A stretch of DNA of 33,460 bases from an uncultured Glaciecola sp. (GCA_947496235.1 CANMCE010000024.1:1-33460), one strand, 5' to 3'. Counted from the first letter of the stretch, positions 25,066-33,460 are shown. The notes: generated by a model not told the origin, from the letters alone. Numbers and translations are program-made.

Positions 25066-25910
25066 GCTACACCCACAAAAACGTTATAGTAAGTCTGCAC
25101 AGATTTATTGGTTAGGTGCTTCATAAATCATGTGCTTATAGACAACAAAATTGTTTTTCATAATTTTTTGAACAGCCTTTTACCTCCATTTAAGCGCCTA
25201 AATGTTAGAAGCGCGATAATTTATGTTCTAGATTTTTGCAGCAAAATTTAATGACGATGGAACTTCCGATGTTTTGACATATCTAGTTCTGTTTGTAAAG
25301 GTAAGTTATCTGCAACTGAAATTATGCTTGGGCAGGGAGCGCAAATTTCTTCACGGATGTTTGAGTAAAGTGGTTAGTACCTTACGATTGAAGGTTTGAT
25401 GCTTGTTGGTAGGCGTCACCTGTTGTAAGTATGGAACCGCCTCGTCCTCCAAAGCTATTGTATTACTTGCATCCAATGTCCAATATATCCAACTGCGACT
25501 TGTAAGGGAGTACAATCCGCGAACGTATGACAAGACTGGTCATAATAAAAGTTCGAGCGTCCGCTTTCCGTAGAAAGTGATCTATCAAGCATTCAAGATC
25601 CGCATAAACCGAAGGTCCGCTCCATGTCTATTGATGCCCGTGACTACTCGCTATTAGGCAACTTTTACGCTTAGCTGCCGTCATAAGTGAATGACTTAGC
25701 AATCATAAAGCTATATTATACCAATAGTGATTTATTTATATGCGAATTTTTGTACGCATATAAAAGGGTTCGCAAAATAATATAAGCATCGACAGCGCAG
25801 GCGCAGCAAGGGATAGCAGAAGTAATCCCAGTTTGATTAAAATTTGGTTGCGGATCTTAGGAGCCGCATCATTTAAATTTTATGGTTTCAATTAAGAAAA
25901 AGGAAATTCT
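25066..25910. other. 845-nt intergenic region, no convincing gene
   Basis: This stretch holds only short frames, among them a 60-codon minus-strand one at 25351-25533 without a good start site or recognisable family. The sequence is less AT-rich near 25350-25680, which hints at a decayed gene or foreign segment, but no transposase or RNA gene could be identified. The 3' end holds the ribosome site of the gene at 25911. Confidence 0.45.
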
Positions 25911-26264
25911 GTGGCAGATATTTTAACTACAGTATCAACAGCAATAACTCTAGCGAGTCGCCTTCGAGAAATTGGTAAGAATATTGAGGACGCCGAGTTC
26001 AAAAATTTGCTAGCTGATTTAAGCCTCGAACTTGCTGATGCAAAACTAAAAATCGCGGATCTGGTTTCAGAAAATGCTTATTTAAAAGAAAAGCTGGATG
26101 AAGTGACTAGTGCAACGGGTGAACGTTGTCCAAGTTGCAATAACAGGACCTTCAAAATTATCTCCACACGCCCTCATCCGACTTTCGGACGTTTAGGTGC
26201 TAAGGAACGAGAATATAAGTGCTCTACCTGCGGCTTTGAAGAATCTAAAATGGTAGAGCCATAA
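25911..26264 (+). CDS. Coiled-coil zinc-ribbon protein
   Basis: The 117-residue protein starts at a GTG with AAGGA about 7 nt upstream. Residues ~15-68 form an amphipathic helix with leucine heptads; residues 73-107 are a zinc ribbon with C73-x2-C76 and C104-x2-C107, the intervening segment containing Arg, His and Pro. Such small proteins are often DNA- or RNA-binding accessories. The PIN-domain gene follows after 69 nt on the same strand, so a two-gene unit is likely. No specific function is recognised. Confidence 0.8.
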   Translation: MADILTTVSTAITLASRLREIGKNIEDAEFKNLLADLSLELADAKLKIADLVSENAYLKEKLDEVTSATGERCPSCNNRTFKIISTRPHPTFGRLGAKEREYKCSTCGFEESKMVEP

Positions 26265-26333
26265 AACAGCTGTTGGCGCTCACTGCGTTCGCTGGGACAC
26301 AAAAATGGAACTTAAATTTCAGGAATAAGCATC

Positions 26334-27407
26334 GTGCTAGAGACCAGAAAAGTATTTATTGATACTCAGTCATTCGTAAAAGCCGGGCTTCACTTTGATG
26401 GCCCCGCATTTAAATCATTCAGGAAATACTGTGAAGCTAACGAGCTAGATCATGTCTCTACTAGTGTTGTTGAGCGTGAGGTAAAATCAAAGATTGAATC
26501 ATCCGTAAAGGATGCGATAAGCGCCATTCAAACCTTTCGCAGGAAAGCTCGCATCCTTTCGTCTTTAGATGATGAGAAGATAAAGGGATTGTTTGAAGAG
26601 ATTCCAGATGAGGATATTTATCAAAAATCGGCAGAGGTGTTTGAGGAGTTTATGAATGCTTGTTCTACAGAAATTGTAGAAGCAAAAGACGTTGACGCTG
26701 AAGAGTTATTATCTCTTTATTTCAATAGAGGAGCGCCGTTTGGAAATGCTAAGAAAAAATCGGAGTTCCCTGATGCAATCTCAATTTTATCATTGAAATC
26801 CTATCTTGAAGATGATGAAAAGATTTATGTGGTATCAGATGATGGAGATTTAAAAGCGTATTGCGACAGTAATCCGAACTTTATTTCGGTTGATTCATTA
26901 GACAAACTTCTGGATATCTATACAACTCACAATACCGTAAGGCACGAACAGGTTAAACAGTACTTTATTGCAAACGAAGCAGCTATAAAGCTAAAAATCA
27001 CAGAGTTCCTAGAAAACTGCGAGGTATACAACTCTTCAACTTGGGAGGATGCTGAAGTTGATGATGGTTTATCTGTTTTAAATCTAGGCGATATTGATCC
27101 ATCAGTACTATATATAGACGATGAAGAAAGCCAAATTACCTTCGACATAGAAGTAGAGTTTGAAGTAACTGTTACAGGACCAGATTTTAACAATGGCATA
27201 TACGACCGCGAAGATGGCCGAATGTATGCGTTTGATAGCACCTCAAGGACAGAAGTGATATCCACCACATTCACCGTCGAAATATTCTTACACTATGAGT
27301 TTATTGAAGGAGTTTTAGAAAATGCTGAGGATGACGGTCTTTATGTGGCAGGAACATCCGGTGGCATTGAGGTTTCTATTGAAGAAAACGGTCATGATTG
27401 GTACTAA
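26334..27407 (+). CDS. PIN-domain ribonuclease (DUF4935-type)
   Basis: The 357-residue protein opens with 'RKVFIDTQSFVKAGL' (D10), then 'VVEREV' (E47, E49), 'FPDAISI' (D147) and 'VVSDDGDLKAYC' (D169-D172), the acidic positions of a PIN nuclease of the DUF4935 type seen in toxin-like and defence proteins. The ~190-residue C-terminal part is acidic and beta-rich, without a known name. The GTG start has AGGAA 9 nt upstream. It is downstream of the zinc-ribbon gene. RNA cleavage upon infection or stress is the likely role, inferred from family membership. Confidence 0.8.
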   Translation: MLETRKVFIDTQSFVKAGLHFDGPAFKSFRKYCEANELDHVSTSVVEREVKSKIESSVKDAISAIQTFRRKARILSSLDDEKIKGLFEEIPDEDIYQKSAEVFEEFMNACSTEIVEAKDVDAEELLSLYFNRGAPFGNAKKKSEFPDAISILSLKSYLEDDEKIYVVSDDGDLKAYCDSNPNFISVDSLDKLLDIYTTHNTVRHEQVKQYFIANEAAIKLKITEFLENCEVYNSSTWEDAEVDDGLSVLNLGDIDPSVLYIDDEESQITFDIEVEFEVTVTGPDFNNGIYDREDGRMYAFDSTSRTEVISTTFTVEIFLHYEFIEGVLENAEDDGLYVAGTSGGIEVSIEENGHDWY

Positions 27408-27504
27408 AAATATAGCAAGCAAGTCAATTCGGGCTTCGCAAGCTCGCGACTGTTAAATAAGTGATGAATTTCCGCTCGTTGTCAGAACCGGACCAATAAA
27501 GCAG

Positions 27505-27672
27505 ATCGTACATTGATCACAATACAAACATTTCCTAGCTTTCTAAGCAATAATTAATTCGCTCGATACCGTCAAACAGAGCTCGTAATTTACTTCACGT
27601 AAACTGCTCACTTAAGCCTTCGAATAAAAAAATATTGGAATTTTGGCGGAAGTCAAAAATTGAAATAAAACT
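27505..27672 (+). repeat. Long imperfect direct repeat, left copy
   Basis: This segment aligns over about 170 nt with 33283-33455, in the same orientation, with exact shared runs such as TTTCCTAGCTTTCTA, ATTCGCTCGATACC and AAACTGCTCACTTAAG. By eye most positions match, with a few small indels. The pair brackets about 5.8 kb that includes EVE-KAP, DUF2971 and several remnants. The rest of the 27408-28020 gap has no gene I can support. Confidence 0.8.
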
Positions 27673-27890
27673 TACTTTTTGCAATTAAGTTCGGTTAAAT
27701 TTTTTAAAAATTGCGTTGATTGTATTTATTTAGCAAGCTATAAAATTAATTCAATTCAAAAATCTTTGCTCAAAAAATTACAGAGCAACAACTTAATACA
27801 AGCACAAAAATACCATTTTCACGTGTTTTTAACGGTGCAAATAAGATTGGTCTATAAGCCAATAATGACGTGGAGTAGAGTGGTGTGCTT

Positions 27891-27942
27891 GCACGGATTT
27901 GACACGTTTTTGCCACGGATTCGGCACGGATTTGACACGTTT
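27891..27942 (+). repeat. Short iteron-like tandem repeats
   Basis: GCACGGATTTGACACGTTT occurs perfectly at 27891-27909 and 27924-27942 (33-bp period), with a third partial copy CACGGATT at 27914. They lie about 80 bp from the tRNA fragment. A protein-binding or recombination site is possible, but nothing else is known. Confidence 0.6.
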
Positions 27943-28023
27943 GAAGTCCGCAAATTAAAATTCGGTTGAAAAAATTTTATTGTTAAATTGCTGTATGTGT
28001 TGAATTTAAAGGGCTGGGGCAGA

Positions 28024-28068
28024 TGGTGGACGCAGCAAGGCTTGAACTTGCGACCCCCGCCTTGTAAG
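28024..28068 (-). other. 3' fragment of a tRNA gene (possible attachment-site scar)
   Basis: On the minus strand the sequence reads anticodon loop CTTACAA, 3' anticodon stem GGCGG, variable GGGTC, T-stem GCAAG with loop TTCAAGC and CTTGC, acceptor TGCGTCC, A, CCA. All elements have the right length. The anticodon would be TAC (Val). The sequence before the loop does not form the 5' stem or D-arm, so only the 3' half is present. tRNA 3' halves broken at the anticodon loop are typical integrase crossover products. Confidence 0.7.
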
Positions 28069-28099
28069 ACTTAACCTAAAACATCCACACCACGAAACT

Positions 28100-28290
28100 T
28101 TGGTAAAAAACGTCCTTCTCAAAAATGATGACAGCGCGGTCGATAGAATTCACGCGATTCTGCTTATAACTTATCGTCTACGGAATAATTTATTTCAAGG
28201 TGTTAAAGATATTCAGCATATAGAAAGACAGAGTGATAATATCAGATATGCTGCTGAGGTACTCAAAACCGTTCTCGAAGCGAGTGGACG
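28100..28290 (+). pseudogene. HEPN-like C-terminal fragment
   Basis: The frame 28100-28369 carries 'RIHAILLITYRLRNNLFQGVKDIQ...QSDNIRYAAEVLKTVLEAS', which resembles the end of HEPN/Apea-like proteins ('YRLRNNLFHG.K'). The expected His of the RNxxxH motif is Gln here. No N-terminal part exists upstream, and the end runs into integrase-like sequence, so this is a truncated remnant. The match is from memory and tentative. Confidence 0.4.
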
Positions 28291-28334
28291 ATTCGTCTAC
28301 CACAACGCGGAGCTGTATCGAAGCTTCAACCAAG

Positions 28335-28672
28335 AAGCGCTTCAAACAAATATTGTGGATGGCCTCTAATGGTAGTTTAGGAAAGCGAAACATTGCAATT
28401 ATACGTATGTTATTTGGCTCGGGAATACGAATAAACGAAGTTGTAAAGTTAAAAGTGTATGATTTGCTCCGAGAAACAAATGAGCTTCGTACCACATTTT
28501 CATTCCTGCGTCCTATACCAAAACAGTTAAATCTAATGCAGCTTACATACTTGCAAAATCTCACATAAAAGCTATTGAAAACTGGATAGACGAAAGGTTA
28601 GAACAGAAGGTTTGCGTGGTCGATAATGCTGAATTTAGAGGATTAAATCCTGATTGGCCATATTCGCAATAA
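28335..28672 (+). pseudogene. Tyrosine-recombinase fragment with frameshift
   Basis: One frame gives 'KRFKQILWMASNG...RNIAIIRMLFGSGIRINEVVKLKVYDL', the integrase box-I region (Arg in 'SGIRINE'). After a frame change near 28510, another gives 'TVKSNAAYILAKSHIKAIENWIDERLEQ' and 'FRGLNPDWPY', which continue an integrase-like pattern before a stop at 28670. The N-terminal domain and the box-II HxxR...Y part are missing. It lies about 270 nt from the tRNA fragment. Confidence 0.6.
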
Positions 28673-28903
28673 TAAAGAAACGGAAGTCATGGCGTACAAT
28701 GGCTTTTCGAGACAAGAAATACACTGACATCGATGGCAATGTGTTTTTCTTGTTGTTTTATGCCCTAAAAGTGACCGCTTGAAGCTCATAATACAATACT
28801 ACACCACGGCAGCAATTTTTCTCTAAAGTTAAAATTTTTATTACTAATCAATAGTATACATTTACTTTTAGTGACGGTTAATGAGGCGCGACGCGGCGGC
28901 GAG

Positions 28904-31213
28904 CTATCCTTCCGGCGGTAACTCATAACTCGGCATCGAGTAGGTACGCAACGCTCGGAGTAACAACGTTACTGTGCTAACATCTATATTGTTAAAATCG
29001 TATTCGTTAAAAAGAGCATGTTGCTTGGCATGTGCAATAAATGAGGTTGGCTCACTGAAAAGACTTCTTGCGTCTGAAATGGTGTCTGAATGCGCTGTTA
29101 GTTTTTCCCAATAGAAGGCGATAAATAGCATTAACTTCAATGCTTCCTCGTCATTAATTAGCAATGGCTCGCTGGACTTAGAAAACGCAACTACATTATA
29201 CAAGCGCACTAGGCTACGTGGATTGTTAATATTAAAAGCTCTGGCGCAGTTTATGAATTGTTCAAATTCATACTCATTGGTCGTCAAAAAATCTTCGCTA
29301 CCAATATCTCGACCCTCGTCAACAGCTAGAGTTGACTTGCCATTTGTTATAATTGATGTTGGCCTTTCATATACGGAAAGGGCGCTAGGCTGAGGACCAT
29401 CTGTAGGTACAGCTCCGCCTTTTAATTCACCGCCGGCATCATTCAATCCAAAAATCCTATTTCGGACAAAGAGTGCTAAGGCCTCTTCGTCAGGCTCTGA
29501 TAACGATATGGATATTTGAAACAGCTTACCTAGATAGTGTCTTGCCAACTCGAAGGCTTCCTTATTGGTCAAAGTTTCTAATTGTTGTAAGTACTTATTG
29601 GCTACGGCGCGAATAAGGATCTGAAAATCCACCGCAAAAATAACTGTTACCCCCTTTACATCCACAATAAGCTGTGCAGCTTCTAGGGTTTGAACGATAA
29701 CACGGTCTGAACACCGATCTAAGTCGTCGATAACAATAACGTACTTGTTTTTACTCTTTTGAAAAAGCTCGCCTTTATATGACGCCAACACTGCAGCTAA
29801 CGTATCTTTCATGGTACACCCAATACCGATGTGTTGATTAAAATCAGGTTGCTGAGTAGCCTGTCTTAGGATTGATGTTAAGTAATTAGACTCCAATAAT
29901 TTTTTTCGAAAGATGGCGGCAGTAACTAATACTCCGGCCAAACCTGAAGGAAAAAGTATCAGGTACGGGGAGTTTCTAGCTGCATCAGTTGGTAAATTAT
30001 AAAGACTTAACGCAGACCATATTGCGGCTAGCAAGCTCACTATAAAAATGAACAGCGCTATAAATGCATCCATACCTAGCTTTTGTCTGTTGAGCTGATA
30101 CCATGTTCGGATGGTTAGTATCGTGCGAGGGAAGAACCGGAGCTTGTTGAACAAATGGTTGAGAATAAACTGTACGATAGAGGCAGACATGTGCTGGCTA
30201 TGAGACTCTCTCCAGGCATTAAAGTTGATGAATTCTATCAATGAGCCTTTGGTTAATCGTTGTTCTAAGAAACGGACAACCGTGCTTTTACCACTACCCC
30301 AATCGCCAAATAGACCGATGATCAAATGATTTGTTTTACTTTTTCCATCTGGGTTGTTATTACTATCGCGGTCTCTTAGTATCGTTGCTTGAATACTATC
30401 AACAATGTGGTGCCGATTGAGATAGTCTTGGACTGAAACCTTATCATCGAGAGCATTCGCAAACTTGTCTGCAACATCATTAGCGGCTGATTCAGCTGTC
30501 GGCTCCGCTTCGGTAGTAGGCCATTTGTTTATGTCACGGTTTGCCAACGCTGAAAAGGTTTGGAAATCTTTAATGGGGGTAATTTTGTCTGCCTCACCTT
30601 TGCGCCGTGTTGCTGCTGTCACGTAGTTCGCAAACACCGCAAACCGGCCTTCAAAATTTAAGATATCTTTCCAAAGCAATTCAGCCCTAAAATTTTCTGT
30701 ATATCCGACGAGTGGTACTGCAATTGACAACAATTCACAGAGTGCCTGTTGAATAGGTGCTGCAACACTATGAACGGCCCCATTACCGCTCACTGGCTTA
30801 AGCGACTCGCTAAAGACTTCTGCTTCGTCCAAATTTTGGTTGGCTTGGGAAACTAGGGCGCTCCACTCAATGGGCTTATCTCGAAAATCGTGAGTGATCA
30901 TCACGGGGATGCGTTGTCGGCTGCGCTCTCGATCGTAAATAAACGGTTCTCGAATAAATGGTATAACACCCAAACAATGAATGTGTCCACTGCTTTTAAT
31001 ATCTGAAGCGATGTAGATTATCGCAGTGTCGCCAGGCCTTATAGACCGTGTATGTGCATCGGTGCCGTGCAACCAGAAGGCGTATCTACCGACTCTTACT
31101 TCATCTAACCATTTAGCGCCCGCGTGCTCCGGCTTTGCATACAACAACCAACAATTACCTGTACTACTTGTTCGTGGGGTGGTCTCACCCCCTTTAACAG
31201 CGGCCGCCTCCAT
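28904..31213 (-). CDS. EVE-domain / KAP-family P-loop NTPase fusion
   Basis: The 769-residue protein begins with an EVE/PUA-like domain (~20-125: 'CWLLYAKPEHAGAKW', 'AFWLHG', 'IRPGDTAIIYIAS', 'HCLGVI'), a fold that reads modified bases. It continues with a KAP NTPase: Walker A GDWGSGKST at 303-311, two membrane helices at ~382-404 and 416-435 within the NTPase domain (as usual for KAP), and Walker B VIVIDDLDRC at 492-501. The C-terminal part resembles the KAP lid region ('NINNPRSLVRLYN'). AAGGGA before the ATG supports the start. KAP proteins are common in phage defence. A membrane-bound NTPase activated by modified DNA or RNA is my inference from the domain pair. Confidence 0.85.
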   Translation of the reverse strand: MEAAAVKGGETTPRTSSTGNCWLLYAKPEHAGAKWLDEVRVGRYAFWLHGTDAHTRSIRPGDTAIIYIASDIKSSGHIHCLGVIPFIREPFIYDRERSRQRIPVMITHDFRDKPIEWSALVSQANQNLDEAEVFSESLKPVSGNGAVHSVAAPIQQALCELLSIAVPLVGYTENFRAELLWKDILNFEGRFAVFANYVTAATRRKGEADKITPIKDFQTFSALANRDINKWPTTEAEPTAESAANDVADKFANALDDKVSVQDYLNRHHIVDSIQATILRDRDSNNNPDGKSKTNHLIIGLFGDWGSGKSTVVRFLEQRLTKGSLIEFINFNAWRESHSQHMSASIVQFILNHLFNKLRFFPRTILTIRTWYQLNRQKLGMDAFIALFIFIVSLLAAIWSALSLYNLPTDAARNSPYLILFPSGLAGVLVTAAIFRKKLLESNYLTSILRQATQQPDFNQHIGIGCTMKDTLAAVLASYKGELFQKSKNKYVIVIDDLDRCSDRVIVQTLEAAQLIVDVKGVTVIFAVDFQILIRAVANKYLQQLETLTNKEAFELARHYLGKLFQISISLSEPDEEALALFVRNRIFGLNDAGGELKGGAVPTDGPQPSALSVYERPTSIITNGKSTLAVDEGRDIGSEDFLTTNEYEFEQFINCARAFNINNPRSLVRLYNVVAFSKSSEPLLINDEEALKLMLFIAFYWEKLTAHSDTISDARSLFSEPTSFIAHAKQHALFNEYDFNNIDVSTVTLLLRALRTYSMPSYELPPEG

Positions 31214-31504
31214 GTGATTTTCCCTTAATTACTATGTTAACTATTGTTTTGTTGAAATTATTAAATTTAATATTAGTACAGGAAAATGAAATGTCAGGTT
31301 TATCGTGAAAAAATTTGATAATCAAAGAGCTTGTTAGATATAAGGTGCTCAAAGAAAGCTATTTTATGTATGTTTTGGCAAAAAAACTCTTTTTTGCATA
31401 TACTAAAAGTAGCGCGGTAACCCACACATGCTGCTTTCAAATGTTGGTAGTTGTTTGGCGATAGCATTTATACGACACAATCTAAACTATCGAACAATAG
31501 AGAT

Positions 31505-32446
31505 ATGGAATTTAATTTGATGATGGAACAGCAAAAAACAAGTAATATTTTCTCGCCTCAAGAGCTGTTTTCTTATTCAGGGGCTGAAGATTGTCGGCTA
31601 CAGTCAGTACTAGATGAAAAATTATATCTTTCTAAACCAATAGTTTTTAATGATGTAAATGAACTTAGCTTAAAATATTCGTCTAGCGGATTACTTGAAA
31701 TAAATGAAAAAGATTTATTTCGAGCTTTTTTAACCATTTACGATAAACCGTTTCATGAACTCCATGATAACTACTTACTTAATGAAGAAATCCATACATT
31801 CATGTTGAGGTTTTTTAAAACACAACTAGAGCTTACAAGCGAACCTATTCTAGCAACAACAAGAGATATCATGGAGCGTATTCACCAAAGACTTAATGGA
31901 GCATTAATCAAATGTTTTATTCCGCTTAAAAACAATTCGTTAATGTGGGCTCATTATGGTAATGAGTTCCAAGGAATTTGCGTGCACTATGAACGCAAAA
32001 TAACAATTCTTGGTAACAACAAAAAGTTTTTTAGGAACATAGAATATTCTGATCGAAAGGTACAGTGCTCACTAGTTGATGTACTTTTCAAATCACATGA
32101 ATTGTTTTACAAGCTGTTATTAACCAAACATACGGATTGGAGTTATGAACGCGAGGTTCGCTATTGTGAGTTCCCAGGTGATGAGCACATGAATCAAAAA
32201 AAGGGCAAATTGGTCCCGATTCCCAGCGCGTTAAAGGCAACGGGCGTAACATTCGGGACTCATTGTGCCCCTGATTTCATAGTCAAATGGGCGACAGAGA
32301 TTTTAGAACATGGCCTAAAGTGTTTCTATTTACATGGTTTCCATAATCCGATCGATTTGGATAGCTCTTATTTAATCAACAATGGTAGGCGAATCCGTGA
32401 GATTTGGGAGCGAAACCGAAATGGAATGGCGCATAAAATTGAGTAA
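31505..32446 (+). CDS. DUF2971-family protein
   Basis: The protein of about 313 residues has the DUF2971 pattern: an N-terminal 'SYSGAEDCRLQSVLDEKLYLSKPIVFND' (usually 'L..Pa.fNDPfE'), central 'CFIPLKNNSLMWAHYGNEFQGICVHYE', and 'LLTKHTDWSYEREVRYCEFPG'. The ATG at 31505 is chosen; the frame remains open up to a TTG at 31451, and ATGs at 31520 and 31523 are alternatives, the first with GGAA about 10 nt upstream. DUF2971 genes often appear in defence islands, but their function is unknown. It is divergent from the EVE-KAP gene, with a 290-nt spacer. Confidence 0.8.
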   Translation: MEFNLMMEQQKTSNIFSPQELFSYSGAEDCRLQSVLDEKLYLSKPIVFNDVNELSLKYSSSGLLEINEKDLFRAFLTIYDKPFHELHDNYLLNEEIHTFMLRFFKTQLELTSEPILATTRDIMERIHQRLNGALIKCFIPLKNNSLMWAHYGNEFQGICVHYERKITILGNNKKFFRNIEYSDRKVQCSLVDVLFKSHELFYKLLLTKHTDWSYEREVRYCEFPGDEHMNQKKGKLVPIPSALKATGVTFGTHCAPDFIVKWATEILEHGLKCFYLHGFHNPIDLDSSYLINNGRRIREIWERNRNGMAHKIE

Positions 32447-32972
32447 CCCAATTCTTAGAGTGGAAAACTTGTGAATTTATCCCTTCAATCCCCTAATCAA
32501 TCAACCCAACAAATAGCAGGGTTGCCATAGTATTAGTTTCACAACCAGTTGCACGGGTAGTATCTGGCTATTATTAGAACGGTGGGACTTTGGCGGTTTA
32601 CACTTATTTTGCTTTACCTTTTCGGCTATTTCGTCTACCTCTCATTCCTACTTATCATCTGATTTCCCAATCGCTATTTTTGTTTGAATTTTTAGTCTCG
32701 AGAATGCACAGCGTTTTGATTGTCCATTGGGATGGCTATGAGTGGATAGACTAAGCGTTTTATGATTTTATGAGTGGTGTTAAGGTAACTCAGTTGGGTC
32801 TTGCAACAGCACGTCGAACCGAGTCAGAATAGTTTTTCTAAGCAGGGCAAGAGTGAGATGAGTTGCTTGTGCGTCTTCTAGTTAAGTCTGTTAAGGATTT
32901 TTCATTCGCTTTCATAAGTTTCGGCTTATCAAAAAAATAAAGGTTACGATCACTTGCCTCTAACTTGTGAAT
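32447..32972. other. Intergenic region, no gene seen
   Basis: The 526-nt stretch between the DUF2971 gene and the IS110 fragment contains only short frames with stops on both strands. No RNA gene or transposase match was found by eye. Confidence 0.45.
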
Positions 32973-33197
32973 TTAAAACGGTATGTCTACAACAACAACG
33001 ATATTTTCACGATAAGGCGCTAAAAGTGCTAACAATTTCTGAGGTGAATCATCAATTTTATCATGTACGAGGACATTGTTTTCATTATCGATAATGCAAA
33101 CGTAAAGTAATCTTGTGTGTAAATCGATTCCATGACAGTAAGGATGTGTATTAGTACAGAAGTTCATTGAGCTTTCTACGTTTGGTTTGGTTGCCAT
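32973..33197 (-). pseudogene. IS110-family transposase N-terminal fragment
   Basis: The 74-codon frame contains 'CHGIDLHTRLLYVCIIDNEN' and 'APYRENIVVVVDIPF', the start of the DEDD-type RuvC-like domain of IS110 transposases (first catalytic Asp in GIDLH). Family members continue for another ~250 residues; here the frame ends at TAA after residue 74, and nothing homologous follows. The fragment is on the opposite strand to the IS110 C-terminal remnant at 12851. No functional transposase is expected. Confidence 0.8.
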
Positions 33198-33224
33198 CTC
33201 AGGATAAACTCAAATTTATCTGAG
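33198..33224 (-). promoter_or_regulatory. Hairpin directly upstream of IS110 start codon
   Basis: Arms ctcaggataaa (33198-33208) and tttatctgag (33215-33224) pair with one bulge over a 6-nt loop, and touch the ATG of the IS110 fragment. IS110 elements carry structured non-coding sequence before the transposase gene. A start-site hairpin could also limit translation. Confidence 0.5.
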
Positions 33225-33282
33225 GAGGAGGCTCAATGAGTATCAATCTGCTGTAGTCGCTCGCGGGCTCGCTGGGATCAAT

Positions 33283-33460
33283 GAAGACAATTGTACAATG
33301 ACCACAAAACAAAAATTTCCTAGCTTTCTAGACAATAATTTATTCGCTCGATACCTTCAAACAGAGCTCGTAATTAACTTCATGTAAACTGCTCACTTAA
33401 GCTTTCGAATTAATCAATAGTGGAATTTTGCAGGAAGTTAAAATTGAATTAATAACACAC
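33283..33460 (+). repeat. Long imperfect direct repeat, right copy
   Basis: This is the second copy of the repeat at 27505-27672. It lies upstream of the IS110 fragment and runs to near the window end, so it may continue beyond it. Confidence 0.8.

Noticed and set aside
25351-25533. 60-codon minus-strand frame in the 845-nt gap
   Set aside because: No ribosome site, no recognisable family and no downstream partner; likely chance.
26265-26333. Palindrome-rich spacer resembling an integron attC site ('gcgttcgctggga')
   Set aside because: Core GTTRRRY and matching left box not found in the right order, and no integron integrase is present; similar words at 27430 and 33254 do not align as attC.
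27679-27969. 96-codon plus-strand frame after the left long repeat
   Set aside because: Composition follows the AT-rich spacer, the end runs through the short tandem repeats, and there is no good start site.
1-33460. CRISPR array or complete tRNA/rRNA genes
   Set aside because: No regularly spaced repeats with unique spacers were seen, and only a 3' tRNA fragment was found.

Overview
The window reads as an accessory region of an AT-rich gammaproteobacterial chromosome. Marine Vibrionales or Alteromonadales is my best guess, from the codon style, AT-rich spacers, lipoprotein signals and the kinds of IS110, IS6, KfrA and integrase genes present. No housekeeping gene or complete RNA gene is present to fix the taxon. 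Most of the DNA is single-gene or few-gene cargo separated by decayed mobile elements.

Left part (1-13.5 kb): a membrane-anchored tail-collar-like protein, a large unknown membrane protein and a PhoD-type phosphatase lie on the minus strand. A clear promoter near 5.2 kb then leads into a tight five-gene plus-strand operon (5327-9141): two lipoproteins, a 68-residue protein, a membrane protein and a secreted ComEC-like metallo-beta-lactamase-fold hydrolase. Unknown membrane or secreted proteins follow. From 10.6 to 13.5 kb there are broken IS6-family and IS110-family transposase remnants. The same IS6 5' end is also found near 3.3 kb and 10.6 kb, so at least three insertions or duplications have decayed here.

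Middle part (13.6-21.5 kb): a two-gene minus-strand unit pairs a 551-residue protein carrying an HExxH motif with a 112-residue protein that resembles the EACC1 'constant component' of bacterial conflict systems. Next comes an integrative-element module on the minus strand: excisionase, tyrosine integrase, OB-fold/HD phosphohydrolase, KfrA-like DNA-binding protein, a Cys-pair protein and a SpoT/MESH1-like HD hydrolase, closed by a terminator. A divergent small XRE-type regulator and a palindromic operator sit at its head.

Right part (21.6-33.5 kb) looks like a defence island: a 1088-residue protein with an N-terminal restriction-nuclease-like domain and a long helical-repeat body, a zinc-ribbon protein, a DUF4935-type PIN nuclease, an EVE-domain/KAP P-loop NTPase fusion and a DUF2971 protein. 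Between these lie a 3' tRNA fragment that stops exactly at the anticodon loop, a broken integrase, a HEPN-like fragment and an IS110 N-terminal fragment. An imperfect direct repeat of about 170 bp flanks the last 5.8 kb.

The best candidates for an undescribed system are the EACC1-like/HExxH pair, the lipoprotein-MBL operon and the EVE-KAP protein. All functional assignments come from reading motifs by eye, and no database search was run.
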